A stretch of 5,159 nt of DNA from an uncultured Pirellula sp. (GTDB taxonomy: Bacteria; Planctomycetota; Planctomycetia; Pirellulales; Pirellulaceae): contig CAITIF010000029.1 in NCBI GenBank assembly GCA_903892365.1, forward strand, positions 1 to 5,159, written 5' to 3'. Made by a program: the position numbers and the translations under genes. Numbering within the stretch: position 1 is the stretch's first letter; every line of letters begins with the position of its first letter. Shown here piece by piece: positions 1 to 5,159 of this stretch. The notes below the pieces were generated by a model. The model was not told where the DNA came from. It ran no database searches and saw only the letters and a list, made by a program, of their open reading frames with translations.

Positions 1-1047
1 ACATGGCAAGTCAAGATCGAAGAACCCCTGGTGACTACTTACAAGGGAATCGAAGTCTACAAATTGCAACAATGGACTCAAGGGCCAGCGATGCTGCAGA
101 CGCTGAATATTCTTGAGAACTTCGATCTCAAGAAGATGGGATACAACTCGACGCAGTATATCCACACCGTTTACCAAGCGATGAATCTGGCGTTCGCCGA
201 TCGCGATTTTTATTATGGTGATCCTGGTTTCGCACCCGATGAACCAATGCAAGGATTGCTCTCCAAAGAGTATGCACAAGCAAGAAGTCGCCTGATTGAC
301 CCGGCGCGCAACGATCCTAAGATTGGGCCCGGGGATCCTTATCCATTCGAAGGGAAAACCAATCCCTATCTGGACAAGATCAACCAATGGAGCGAGTCCG
401 CCCCGCGCGGGCGACATCCTATTGGAGATCTTGCTGCAGATCGTCGTTTTGAGGAGCAGTTTCAAGCCGGTACTACTTCGGTAGAAGCTGCAGATGAAGA
501 AGGTTGGGTCGTCAGCATTACACCCAGCGGCGGTTGGGTGCCTGCATGCATTGCCGGTTCGACTGGGGTCGGGCTAAGCCAGCGCATGCAGTCCTTTGTG
601 TTGGATCCCAAAGAAAACCCTTTCAACGTCGTGGAACCAGGTAAGCGACCAAGAGTGACCTTAACCCCTAGCTTGGCATTGAAAGACGGGAAACCGTTTC
701 TTGCCTTTGCGAAGCAGGCTGGCGATGAACAAGATCAATTGTTGCTTCAATTCTTTCTGAATATGGTCGAGTTCGATATGACCGTTCAAGAGGCATGCGA
801 AGCGCCCAGTTTCAAAACTACACAAATGCACTCCAGTTTCGGACTGCACGAAAAGAACCCGGGCGGACTGGTGCTCAACGAATTGATGCCTCCCTGGAAC
901 CGCAAAGAACTCGGGCGAATGGGCTACAAGATCACCACCCAAGAACGAACGTCTGGCCCCATCAATGCGATATGGTTCGACCGACAGCATGGAACTTTCT
1001 GGGGCGGCTCCAGCAACCATGGCGAAGATTACGGAATCGGTTGGTAA
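1..1047 (+). CDS. Gamma-glutamyltransferase family protein, C-terminal part (5' end outside window)
   Basis: The reading frame is open from base 1, so the GTG at 31 is probably internal and the gene starts upstream. About 348 residues are visible, against roughly 550-680 for the family. Family members are Ntn-hydrolases that self-cleave before a threonine and transfer or hydrolyse gamma-glutamyl groups, usually outside the cytoplasm. The signal peptide and most of the large subunit are missing here. The Thr-Thr-Ser at 472-480 aligns with the TTH that begins the small subunit of E. coli Ggt, so the ACT at 472 is the likely nucleophile. It is followed by SITPSGGW, then NVVEPGKRPRVTLTPS and LKDGKPFLAF, all recognisable small-subunit blocks. 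The protein ends in WGGSSNHGEDYGIGW. The E. coli oxyanion serines (PLSSMSP) read PRVTLTP here, and GSPGG reads AKQAG, so the substrate may not be glutathione. Family assignment is firm; activity is uncertain. Confidence 0.9.
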   Translation, partial: TWQVKIEEPLVTTYKGIEVYKLQQWTQGPAMLQTLNILENFDLKKMGYNSTQYIHTVYQAMNLAFADRDFYYGDPGFAPDEPMQGLLSKEYAQARSRLIDPARNDPKIGPGDPYPFEGKTNPYLDKINQWSESAPRGRHPIGDLAADRRFEEQFQAGTTSVEAADEEGWVVSITPSGGWVPACIAGSTGVGLSQRMQSFVLDPKENPFNVVEPGKRPRVTLTPSLALKDGKPFLAFAKQAGDEQDQLLLQFFLNMVEFDMTVQEACEAPSFKTTQMHSSFGLHEKNPGGLVLNELMPPWNRKELGRMGYKITTQERTSGPINAIWFDRQHGTFWGGSSNHGEDYGIGW

Positions 1048-1062
1048 CGGAATCGGTTGGTA
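1031..1062. repeat. Perfect 16-bp tandem duplication over the GGT stop codon
   Basis: The 16-bp unit acggaatcggttggta occurs at 1031-1046 and again, without mismatch, at 1047-1062. A decayed third start (accgaat, 1063-1069) follows. The first unit supplies the last codons and most of the TAA stop (1045-1047). The second is entirely non-coding, so the duplication does not change the protein. It looks like a recent slippage or duplication event. Confidence 0.9.
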
Positions 1063-1083
1063 ACCGAATTTCAGAATTTATTT
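1053..1083 (+). terminator. Weak terminator-like hairpin after the GGT gene
   Basis: A 6-bp stem tcggtt / aaccga (1053-1058 and 1062-1067) closes a three-base ggt loop just after the stop codon. An AT-rich tail (1068-1083) follows, but it is not a clean T run. It could be a weak intrinsic terminator. The stem is short, and it arises partly from the tandem duplication at the stop codon, so it may be accidental. Confidence 0.25.
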
Positions 1084-1091
1084 GCGAAGAC

Positions 1092-1118
1092 TGTCCGGAA
1101 TGCTCAGTCTGATTCGTC
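1092..1118 (+). promoter_or_regulatory. Candidate ECF42-type promoter upstream of the YCII gene
   Basis: TGTCCG at 1092-1097 and CGTC at 1115-1118 are separated by 17 bases. From memory, the promoter reported for ECF42 sigma factors in Streptomyces venezuelae has TGTCGA at -35 and CG(A/T)C at -10, upstream of the DGPF-domain gene. The element here matches the TGTC core and the whole -10, at normal spacing and in the expected place. It would start transcription near 1125 and leave a leader of about 60 bases before the ATG at 1186. A short inverted repeat (agactg 1088-1093 / cagtct 1105-1110) overlaps it. Assignment is inferred from one site. Confidence 0.5.
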
Positions 1119-1185
1119 AATACATGGTTCAGACGGAGCACTGGGCTCCCAAGATTCTTGAATACTACAAAAGGACAATTTGAAA

Positions 1186-1524
1186 ATGGCTAAGTTTTTG
1201 CTTATTTACCGAGACGAAGTCGAACCGAAATCGCAACCTTCCCCCGAGGAAATGCAAGGATTTTTGGCGATGTGGGGCGAATGGTTTCAAAAGTTTGGCG
1301 GAAAAATTGTGGATGGCGGTGATGCTCTTTTGCCAACCGGCCGAGTGCTCAAGGCTGGCGGGGAAGTCTCCAACGGCCCCTATGTCGAGGCAAAAGAAAT
1401 GCTTGGCGGATATTCAGTCGTCCAAGCAGAGCACTACGAAGAAGCGGTCGTCATCGCAAAAGAATGCCCCATCTGCAAAGTAGGTGGGATGATCGAGATC
1501 AGGGAATTTGCGGGGTACAATTGA
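1186..1524 (+). CDS. YCII-related (DGPF-domain) protein
   Basis: A small cytosolic protein of 112 residues from the ATG at 1186. This start is preferred over the TTG at 1180, because AAGGA at 1171-1175 lies 10 bases before the ATG and the protein then begins MAKFLLIYRD, typical of the family. Visible family blocks are a MWGEWFQKFGGKIVDGGDALLP stretch (about residues 29-50), NGPYVEAKEMLGGYSVVQA (63-81, the DGPF motif, here NGPY) and a C-terminal AKECPICKVGGMIEIREF (91-108). YCII-like domains form a dimeric ferredoxin-like fold. No biochemical role is established for the DGPF branch. The gene stands 63 bp upstream of a sigma factor of the ECF42 type, the standard partner of this family, so the two are probably co-transcribed and this gene is the sigma factor's likely target. 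CPIC (residues 94-97) is a CxxC pair, but no metal or redox role can be claimed. Confidence 0.92.
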   Translation: MAKFLLIYRDEVEPKSQPSPEEMQGFLAMWGEWFQKFGGKIVDGGDALLPTGRVLKAGGEVSNGPYVEAKEMLGGYSVVQAEHYEEAVVIAKECPICKVGGMIEIREFAGYN

Positions 1525-1548
1525 CCCTAGCGGAACGAACCCTAGCGG
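1524..1548. repeat. Short direct repeat between the YCII and sigma genes
   Basis: The 10-bp word accctagcgg occurs at 1524-1533 and 1539-1548, a 15-base period. It starts at the last base of the YCII stop codon. No match to a known operator is recognised. It may be a small slippage duplication like the one at the end of the GGT gene, or a binding site. Confidence 0.6.
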
Positions 1549-1587
1549 CATCATGATTCATCTGGAGTCCATTGAGCATGGTTAGAC

Positions 1588-2865
1588 ATGAACGAACCAA
1601 GTCAACTTGTTGAACATTTTTTTCGTCATCAGTACGGAAGACTTGTTGCCATGTTGACGCGTTCGTTCGGCGTTCGGAATCTTGAGATCATTGAGGATTC
1701 CGCTCAAACCGCCATGTCAAAAGCTCTTATCCATTGGAGCAAGACCGGTATTCCTAACGAGCCAAACGCATGGCTCTTTAGGACGGCATCGAATGTGCTG
1801 GTCGATCGACTCCGGCGCCAAAAATGGGAGACACCTGTCGACGTTGAGCGTACCGATAGTATCGATCTCGTGTCCAGCCACCATTCGGAACACGATTGCT
1901 CCGATGAAGTCGGGGACGAACCGTTGCGATTGCTGTTTCTGTGCTGCCACTCCACGATTCCCGTCGAATCGAGAATTGCGTTCGCGTTGAAGACGATCGG
2001 TGGCTTTGGCACGTCGGAGATAGCATCTGCGTTGTTGATATCGAATGCGAACGCAGAAAAGCGAATCACGCGAGCAAAAGAAAAGTTGCGTGAGTTGGGT
2101 GAAGAGATCGCTCTTCTCGACTCGCGAATAATGGAAGATCGCATCGATGCAGTCCGTTCGACCATTTACCTTCTTTTTAATGAAGGCTTTGCAGCCTCCA
2201 GCGGTCGCGAAAACCTGAGACGGGACGTTTGCGATGAAGCGATACGATTGGCTCGCATGCTGATCCGTTTTTGCAAATTCGAACATGCAACAACTTCGGC
2301 ACTACTCGCGCTGATGCTTCTGCATTCGTCGCGGTTTGATTCGCGAGTGGACACTCAAGGTGCCATTGTCCTGCTCGAAGATCAAGACCGCAGCAAATGG
2401 AATTGGCATGCGATTCGCGAAGCCATGGACGGCATGATGATCGCTACCCAGGGTACTGCACTGTCACGGTATCATATCGAGTCTGCAATTGCATGGGAGC
2501 ACTGTCGTGTTCCGTCCTTTGAGGAGACAAACTGGGAGAAGATTGTCGAGTACTATCACGTTCTCGATCGTGAATTTCCTGGCCCGATGGTATCACTCAA
2601 TGCAGCCATATCGCGGGGCTATCGCGACGGACCAGAGGTTGGGCTCAGCGCATTAACAGCGATTGACCCAGGTGCAAGATCCAAATTGCGTCCCTGGTGG
2701 GATTGCGCCATGGCAGATGCATATCGCCGCATGGGAAAGACCGCAGAAGCCATCGCGCATTGGCACGACGCGAGGACGCTCGCAAGCAATTCCCAACAGC
2801 AAGAACTAATCGATCGTCGCATGGACGCATCAAAGGGGTCAGGCCTCTTTGATGATGGCATATAG
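1588..2865 (+). CDS. ECF-family RNA polymerase sigma factor with long C-terminal extension (ECF42 type)
   Basis: The product is 425 residues, about twice the size of an ordinary ECF sigma factor. Region 2 spans roughly residues 8-80, with the promoter-melting block PNAWLFRTASNVLVDRLRR (59-77). Region 4 spans about 111-170 (EPLRLLFLCCHSTIPVESRI, then a helix-turn-helix around GFGTSEIASALLISNANAEKRI). The extension carries the group's hallmarks: YLLFNEGFAASSG (194-206), ALLALMLLH (238-246), VLLEDQDRSKWN (261-272) and LNAAISRGYRDGPEVGL (337-353), ending in a TPR-like segment with RRMGKTAEAIAHW (380-392). In this group the extension is reported to control activity, and no anti-sigma gene is seen here. 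The ATG at 1588 gives a normal N-terminus. The nearby ATG at 1578 is in another frame, and the only GGAG (1564-1567) is too far upstream to act as a ribosome binding site, so translation initiation looks weak. It follows the YCII gene and probably controls it. The last dozen residues are encoded by a REP-like repeat. Confidence 0.93.
   Translation: MNEPSQLVEHFFRHQYGRLVAMLTRSFGVRNLEIIEDSAQTAMSKALIHWSKTGIPNEPNAWLFRTASNVLVDRLRRQKWETPVDVERTDSIDLVSSHHSEHDCSDEVGDEPLRLLFLCCHSTIPVESRIAFALKTIGGFGTSEIASALLISNANAEKRITRAKEKLRELGEEIALLDSRIMEDRIDAVRSTIYLLFNEGFAASSGRENLRRDVCDEAIRLARMLIRFCKFEHATTSALLALMLLHSSRFDSRVDTQGAIVLLEDQDRSKWNWHAIREAMDGMMIATQGTALSRYHIESAIAWEHCRVPSFEETNWEKIVEYYHVLDREFPGPMVSLNAAISRGYRDGPEVGLSALTAIDPGARSKLRPWWDCAMADAYRRMGKTAEAIAHWHDARTLASNSQQQELIDRRMDASKGSGLFDDGI
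2829..2853 (+). repeat. REP-like palindromic repeat, copy 1 (inside the sigma gene)
   Basis: A 25-bp element whose ends, atcaaag and ctttgat, are complementary around a GGGGTCAGGCCT core. Its exact reverse complement lies at 2971-2995. It sits in frame at the 3' end of the sigma gene and encodes residues 414/415-422. The GGGGTCAG core recalls REP-like palindromes that in other bacteria are mobilised by REP-associated tyrosine transposases. That link is by resemblance only. Confidence 0.85.
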
Positions 2866-2970
2866 CCTCCCGTGAGTTATGGAGCAGCAACAAGCATGGA
2901 AAGCGCTGCCACTTGATGATTGTGACTGGGCATTGGCATCAAGGTTTAAAACCTAGGCAGCAGAATTTGA

Positions 2971-2995
2971 ATCAAAGAGGCCTGACCCCTTTGAT
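2971..2995 (-). repeat. REP-like palindromic repeat, copy 2 (inverted)
   Basis: This is the exact reverse complement of the 25 bp at 2829-2853, with no mismatch, after a 117-bp spacer. Its own ends (atcaaag / ctttgat) can also form a 7-bp hairpin. Two REP elements in opposite orientation around a short spacer is the arrangement called a REPIN or BIME in other bacteria. Confidence 0.88.
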
Positions 2996-3002
2996 GGCAG
3001 CA

Positions 3003-3020
3003 CTGACCCCTTTGATGGCA
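3003..3020 (-). repeat. REP-like repeat, partial copy 3 (tandem with copy 2)
   Basis: The 18-bp word ctgacccctttgatggca at 3003-3020 repeats 2982-2999 exactly, with a 21-base period. Only one half of the palindrome is present, so this copy cannot form the full hairpin. It indicates local tandem duplication of the repeat's end. Confidence 0.85.
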
Positions 3021-3063
3021 CGCAAAGAGGTGATGCTCGTGATTTCGTCTCTTTGACTTTGCG
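3021..3063. repeat. Degenerate inverted repeat adjoining the REP cluster
   Basis: cgcaaag (3021-3027) pairs with ctttgcg (3057-3063). An alternative pairing joins caaagag (3023-3029) to ctctttg (3049-3055). The caaagagg word (3023-3030) is also the left part of copy 2, so this is probably a decayed further copy. The two pairings compete, giving alternative hairpins in RNA. Confidence 0.5.
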
Positions 3064-3079
3064 AGACATTTGATATCTT
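3053..3079 (+). promoter_or_regulatory. Possible housekeeping promoter for the YkgJ-type gene
   Basis: TTGACT (3053-3058) resembles a -35 box. TGATATCTT (3071-3079) resembles an extended -10 (TG, one base, TATCTT). The spacer is 15 bases, shorter than the ideal 17. The -35 lies inside the decayed repeat just upstream, so the repeat may have supplied part of the promoter. It lies about 60 bases before the ATG at 3142. Confidence 0.33.
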
Positions 3080-3141
3080 AGAGCCTTCTATTTGCCAGCA
3101 AGGACTTTAGTTGCTGAATTGCGTTCCAGAATCGCGAAAAC

Positions 3142-4389
3142 ATGCCGCTACCAATTGTTATATTACCGACCGCAGAGAAGTGGGATTGCCATCAGTGCGG
3201 TATTTGTTGTCGAGGTAGTTTGGTGCCTCTCAGCAATGAGGATGTAGCTCGGTTAAACGAACAGAAATGGGCCGAGCACGCGGACTATGTTGGGACGAAG
3301 ATTATGGTGCCCAATCCGTCAACCAAAAATCGCTTTCGACTTGCACAACGAAAAGACGGAAGTTGCGTCTTCTTGAAAGCTGATGGGCTCTGCCGAATTC
3401 ACGCAGAACTTGGCTACGAGGCAAAGCCAACGATTTGCCGGGTCTTTCCGCTACAGTTGATACCCCGTGGGTCAGATGTTGCATTGACCATTCGTCGCGC
3501 TTGCCCATCGTCGGCTGCCGACAAAGGACGCTTGGTCAAGGAACATTTACCCTTCATCAAAGACTTCGTTCGCGAAGGCAAGCTGTCCGCGGATGCAGTC
3601 GCCCCTCCCCTTTTTAAAGCTGGTGAGACTCGCGATTGGAAAACCGCCTCCTTGGTCTTCAAGACGCTGTCCAGCTTACTACAAGACCTGCGTTACCCTC
3701 CGGTCCGTAGAATTGTTCATGCACTACAGTTCACAAGCCTGCTGGAAAAGGCAAAAACACGCGGCATGGATGAACGAAAACTTGCCGAACTGATAACGAC
3801 TTTGGCCCAAGTGGTTCCAGAAGAATCCAAGCAGTTCTTTTCAGAACGTAGGCCACCCAGTCTCTATGCTCGCCTGGTTTTTCATTCGATTGGTATTGAG
3901 TATGCTCGATTGCACCCCAAGTATCGGGCATTGCCAACTTGGAGCCATCGTTTGCAGTTGGCCAAAGCCACATTCCGGCTCGTGCGAGGACGAGGGCCCC
4001 TGCCAGACGTGTCACCCGCATTCCCGAAAGCGAGGCTCGAGGATCTCGAACATCCACTGGGGCAGCTTGCACCAGAAATTGACCATCCCCTGGCTCGCTT
4101 AATCGAGGCTTCTTCGGAGTCGAACCTTTACGCCTTGGCGGACCGAAGAGGCTGGACGATCCTGGAAAGCATTCGCGGGCTGGTTGCAACCTTTCCCGTG
4201 GGGCTGTGGTTGCTGCGATGGGCTTCGCAAGGCCGCGAGCCAACGGTCGACGATATGCTTCAGATTGTGGTTGCGCTCGATCGAGGCCAAGGGTTTGCGG
4301 CCCTTACTGGAAAGCTGCATCGTTCGCGACTGCGAATGATGGCTGCCCAGGGGGAACTTGAACGCCTTGTGGTCTGGTATGCCAGATAA
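3142..4389 (+). CDS. YkgJ-type cysteine-cluster protein with long C-terminal region
   Basis: The product is 415 residues. The first 125 or so form the YkgJ / UPF0153 zinc-or-iron-binding domain. CHQCGICC supplies Cys16, 19, 22 and 23. Further cysteines are Cys75 (GSCVFL), Cys84 (GLCRIH), Cys99 (PTICRVFPL) and Cys121 (RRACPS). This matches the family pattern of CxxCxxCC, then C-x-FL, C-x-I and C-R-x-FP. Eight well-placed cysteines suggest metal or iron-sulfur binding, but the function of the family is not established. Residues from about 130 to 415 look mostly helical and contain no motif I recognise. One hydrophobic stretch (about 346-360, LVATFPVGLWLLRWA) is too short and isolated to call a membrane segment with confidence. 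The ATG at 3142 leaves only ten residues before the domain. No clear ribosome binding site precedes it. The gene converges on ftsH with a 33-bp gap and has no obvious operon partner here. Confidence 0.85.
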   Translation: MPLPIVILPTAEKWDCHQCGICCRGSLVPLSNEDVARLNEQKWAEHADYVGTKIMVPNPSTKNRFRLAQRKDGSCVFLKADGLCRIHAELGYEAKPTICRVFPLQLIPRGSDVALTIRRACPSSAADKGRLVKEHLPFIKDFVREGKLSADAVAPPLFKAGETRDWKTASLVFKTLSSLLQDLRYPPVRRIVHALQFTSLLEKAKTRGMDERKLAELITTLAQVVPEESKQFFSERRPPSLYARLVFHSIGIEYARLHPKYRALPTWSHRLQLAKATFRLVRGRGPLPDVSPAFPKARLEDLEHPLGQLAPEIDHPLARLIEASSESNLYALADRRGWTILESIRGLVATFPVGLWLLRWASQGREPTVDDMLQIVVALDRGQGFAALTGKLHRSRLRMMAAQGELERLVVWYAR

Positions 4390-4422
4390 TTAGCGTCCAT
4401 GAAATCATGACATCACCGTGCC

Positions 4423-5159
4423 TCAACTGGTAGCGACGGGATTCCCTTTGCCAGCTGGGTCACTTTTGACGTGAATGCTAGGGCCTATCAACTCGGTGAT
4501 TTCCTTTTCATCCAGCTCTTCCCGTTCCATCAATGCATCTTTGAGACGTTCGAGTTCTTCACGTCGAACATGCAGCATGTCGGTCGCTCGGCGGTCAGCG
4601 GCACGCAACGTATCGCCCACTTCCGCATCGATCGTCTCTTGAGTTCGCTCGCTGAATTGTCGTTGCTGGTGAATTTCACGCCCCAAGAAAGGGTCGCTGT
4701 CGGACAGCTTGTACGAAACCGGCCCCAGCTTCAGGCTCATGCCCCAATGGGAAACCATTCGGCGGCCGAGGTTGGTAGCGCGTTCCAAATCATTTTCAGC
4801 CCCGACCGATGTTTCGTCGTAAATGATCTTCTCTGCAGCTCGGCCGGCCAGCAGAACGACCAACTGATCGCGAATTTCGCTTTCGCTCATGTTCATTCGA
4901 TCTTCGTTGGGAAGGATTTGCGTACTTCCTAGCGATTGCCCACGGGGAACAACGGTCACTTTGTGAACGCGCTGAGCTCCAGGTAGGAACCAAGCGGCCA
5001 GAGTATGTCCTGCTTCGTGATAAGCGGTTTTCTCTTTCTCGCTGGGCTGCATCACCTCTTCACGTTTCGCACCCATCAGCACCTTGTCGCGAGCATAATC
5101 GAAGTCCGACATGCTGACGCGGGTTTTATCATGCCGAGCAGCCCAAAGGGCAGCTTCGT
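4423..5159 (-). CDS. ftsH: ATP-dependent zinc metalloprotease FtsH, C-terminal peptidase part (5' end outside window)
   Basis: The frame stays open to the right edge: the residues before the Met codon at 5110-5112 read EAALWAARHDKTRVS, which is FtsH sequence. That Met is therefore internal and the gene continues beyond 5159. FtsH is a membrane-anchored hexameric AAA+ protease that degrades short-lived regulators and misassembled membrane proteins. The visible part is the end of the AAA+ lid and the M41 peptidase domain. HEAGH (codons 5019 down to 5005) provides two zinc-binding histidines and the catalytic Glu. The Asp in GAENDLERAT (codon 4791-4789) is the third zinc ligand. GRAAEKIIYDE lies between them. 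All expected catalytic residues are intact. The tail after the peptidase domain has a charged helical stretch and ends in GKGNPVATS. The membrane segments and the Walker motifs lie outside the window. Confidence 0.97.
   Translation of the reverse strand, partial: EAALWAARHDKTRVSMSDFDYARDKVLMGAKREEVMQPSEKEKTAYHEAGHTLAAWFLPGAQRVHKVTVVPRGQSLGSTQILPNEDRMNMSESEIRDQLVVLLAGRAAEKIIYDETSVGAENDLERATNLGRRMVSHWGMSLKLGPVSYKLSDSDPFLGREIHQQRQFSERTQETIDAEVGDTLRAADRRATDMLHVRREELERLKDALMEREELDEKEITELIGPSIHVKSDPAGKGNPVATS

Larger units (their letters stand above)
2866..3141. other. Intergenic region carrying the REP-like repeat cluster
   Basis: This 276-bp gap contains no convincing coding sequence. It holds the spacer between the two inverted REP-like copies, the second copy, a partial direct copy, degenerate remnants and a possible promoter for the next gene. 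The spacer has its own nested inverted repeats: gctgcc 2905-2910 with ggcagc 2956-2961, cttgatg 2912-2918 with catcaag 2937-2943, and aggttt 2942-2947 with aaacct 2949-2954. The last two pairs overlap, so they cannot all form together. The cluster could also end the sigma transcript, since each 25-bp copy can fold back. Confidence 0.7.

Noticed and set aside
1088..1110. Hairpin agactg/cagtct as an intrinsic terminator of the GGT gene
   Set aside because: The stem has six pairs with an 11-base loop and no following T run. It overlaps the candidate ECF promoter and is more likely incidental.
795..1112. Plus-strand frame of 105 codons overlapping the end of the GGT gene
   Set aside because: It is out of frame with strong GGT sequence for most of its length and encodes nothing recognisable.
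1704..2286. Long open frames on the minus strand opposite the sigma gene (up to 189 codons)
   Set aside because: The opposite strand encodes a full-length, motif-rich sigma factor. These antisense frames have no recognisable domains or start signals and are coding shadows.
2971..3030. CRISPR-like array from the repeated ctgacccctttgatggca units
   Set aside because: There are only two full units with a three-base gap, no spacers of uniform length and no cas genes. They are halves of a REP-like palindrome.
3731..4243. Minus-strand open frame of 170 codons within the YkgJ-type gene
   Set aside because: It lies wholly inside a well-supported gene, shows low-complexity Arg/Pro-rich sequence and has no family resemblance.
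4398..4409. Palindrome catga-aa-tcatg between the convergent YkgJ-type and ftsH genes, as a bidirectional terminator
   Set aside because: The stem is only five AT-rich pairs with a two-base loop, and neither side has a T run. It is too weak to call.

Overview
The window most resembles a mid-GC planctomycete (Pirellulaceae / Rhodopirellula-like). This is inferred from protein style, weak or absent Shine-Dalgarno sequences, loosely packed unrelated genes and REP-like repeats. It is not proved from the sequence. No rRNA, tRNA, CRISPR array or transposase gene was found.

Layout, left to right. (1) 1-1047 (+): the C-terminal half of a gamma-glutamyltransferase-family Ntn-hydrolase, cut by the left edge. 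A 16-bp tandem duplication and a small hairpin sit on its stop codon. (2) 1092-2865 (+): a compact two-gene module. A YCII/DGPF-domain protein (1186-1524) is followed by an ECF sigma factor with a long C-terminal extension, of the type called ECF42 (1588-2865). A TGTC-N19-CGTC element at 1092-1118 looks like the autoregulated promoter described for this sigma group. (3) 2829-3063: a cluster of REP-like palindromic repeats. One copy lies inside the 3' end of the sigma gene and encodes its last residues. A second, perfectly complementary 25-bp copy lies 117 bp downstream, followed by a direct partial copy and degenerate remnants. (4) 3142-4389 (+): a YkgJ-type cysteine-cluster protein (CxxCxxCC plus four further cysteines) with a long unassigned C-terminal region. 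(5) 4423-5159 (-): the C-terminal M41 zinc-peptidase part of FtsH, cut by the right edge and convergent with the YkgJ gene.

Only the YCII and sigma genes are likely to work together. The sigma factor probably drives transcription of the YCII gene and, by read-through, of itself, with its C-terminal extension replacing a classical anti-sigma factor. The other genes look like independent chromosomal neighbours.

The most interesting items are the REP pair (a REPIN-like arrangement) that has become coding sequence at the sigma C-terminus, the candidate ECF42 promoter, and the altered oxyanion/substrate loops in the GGT homologue. I see no evidence for a wholly new multi-gene system.
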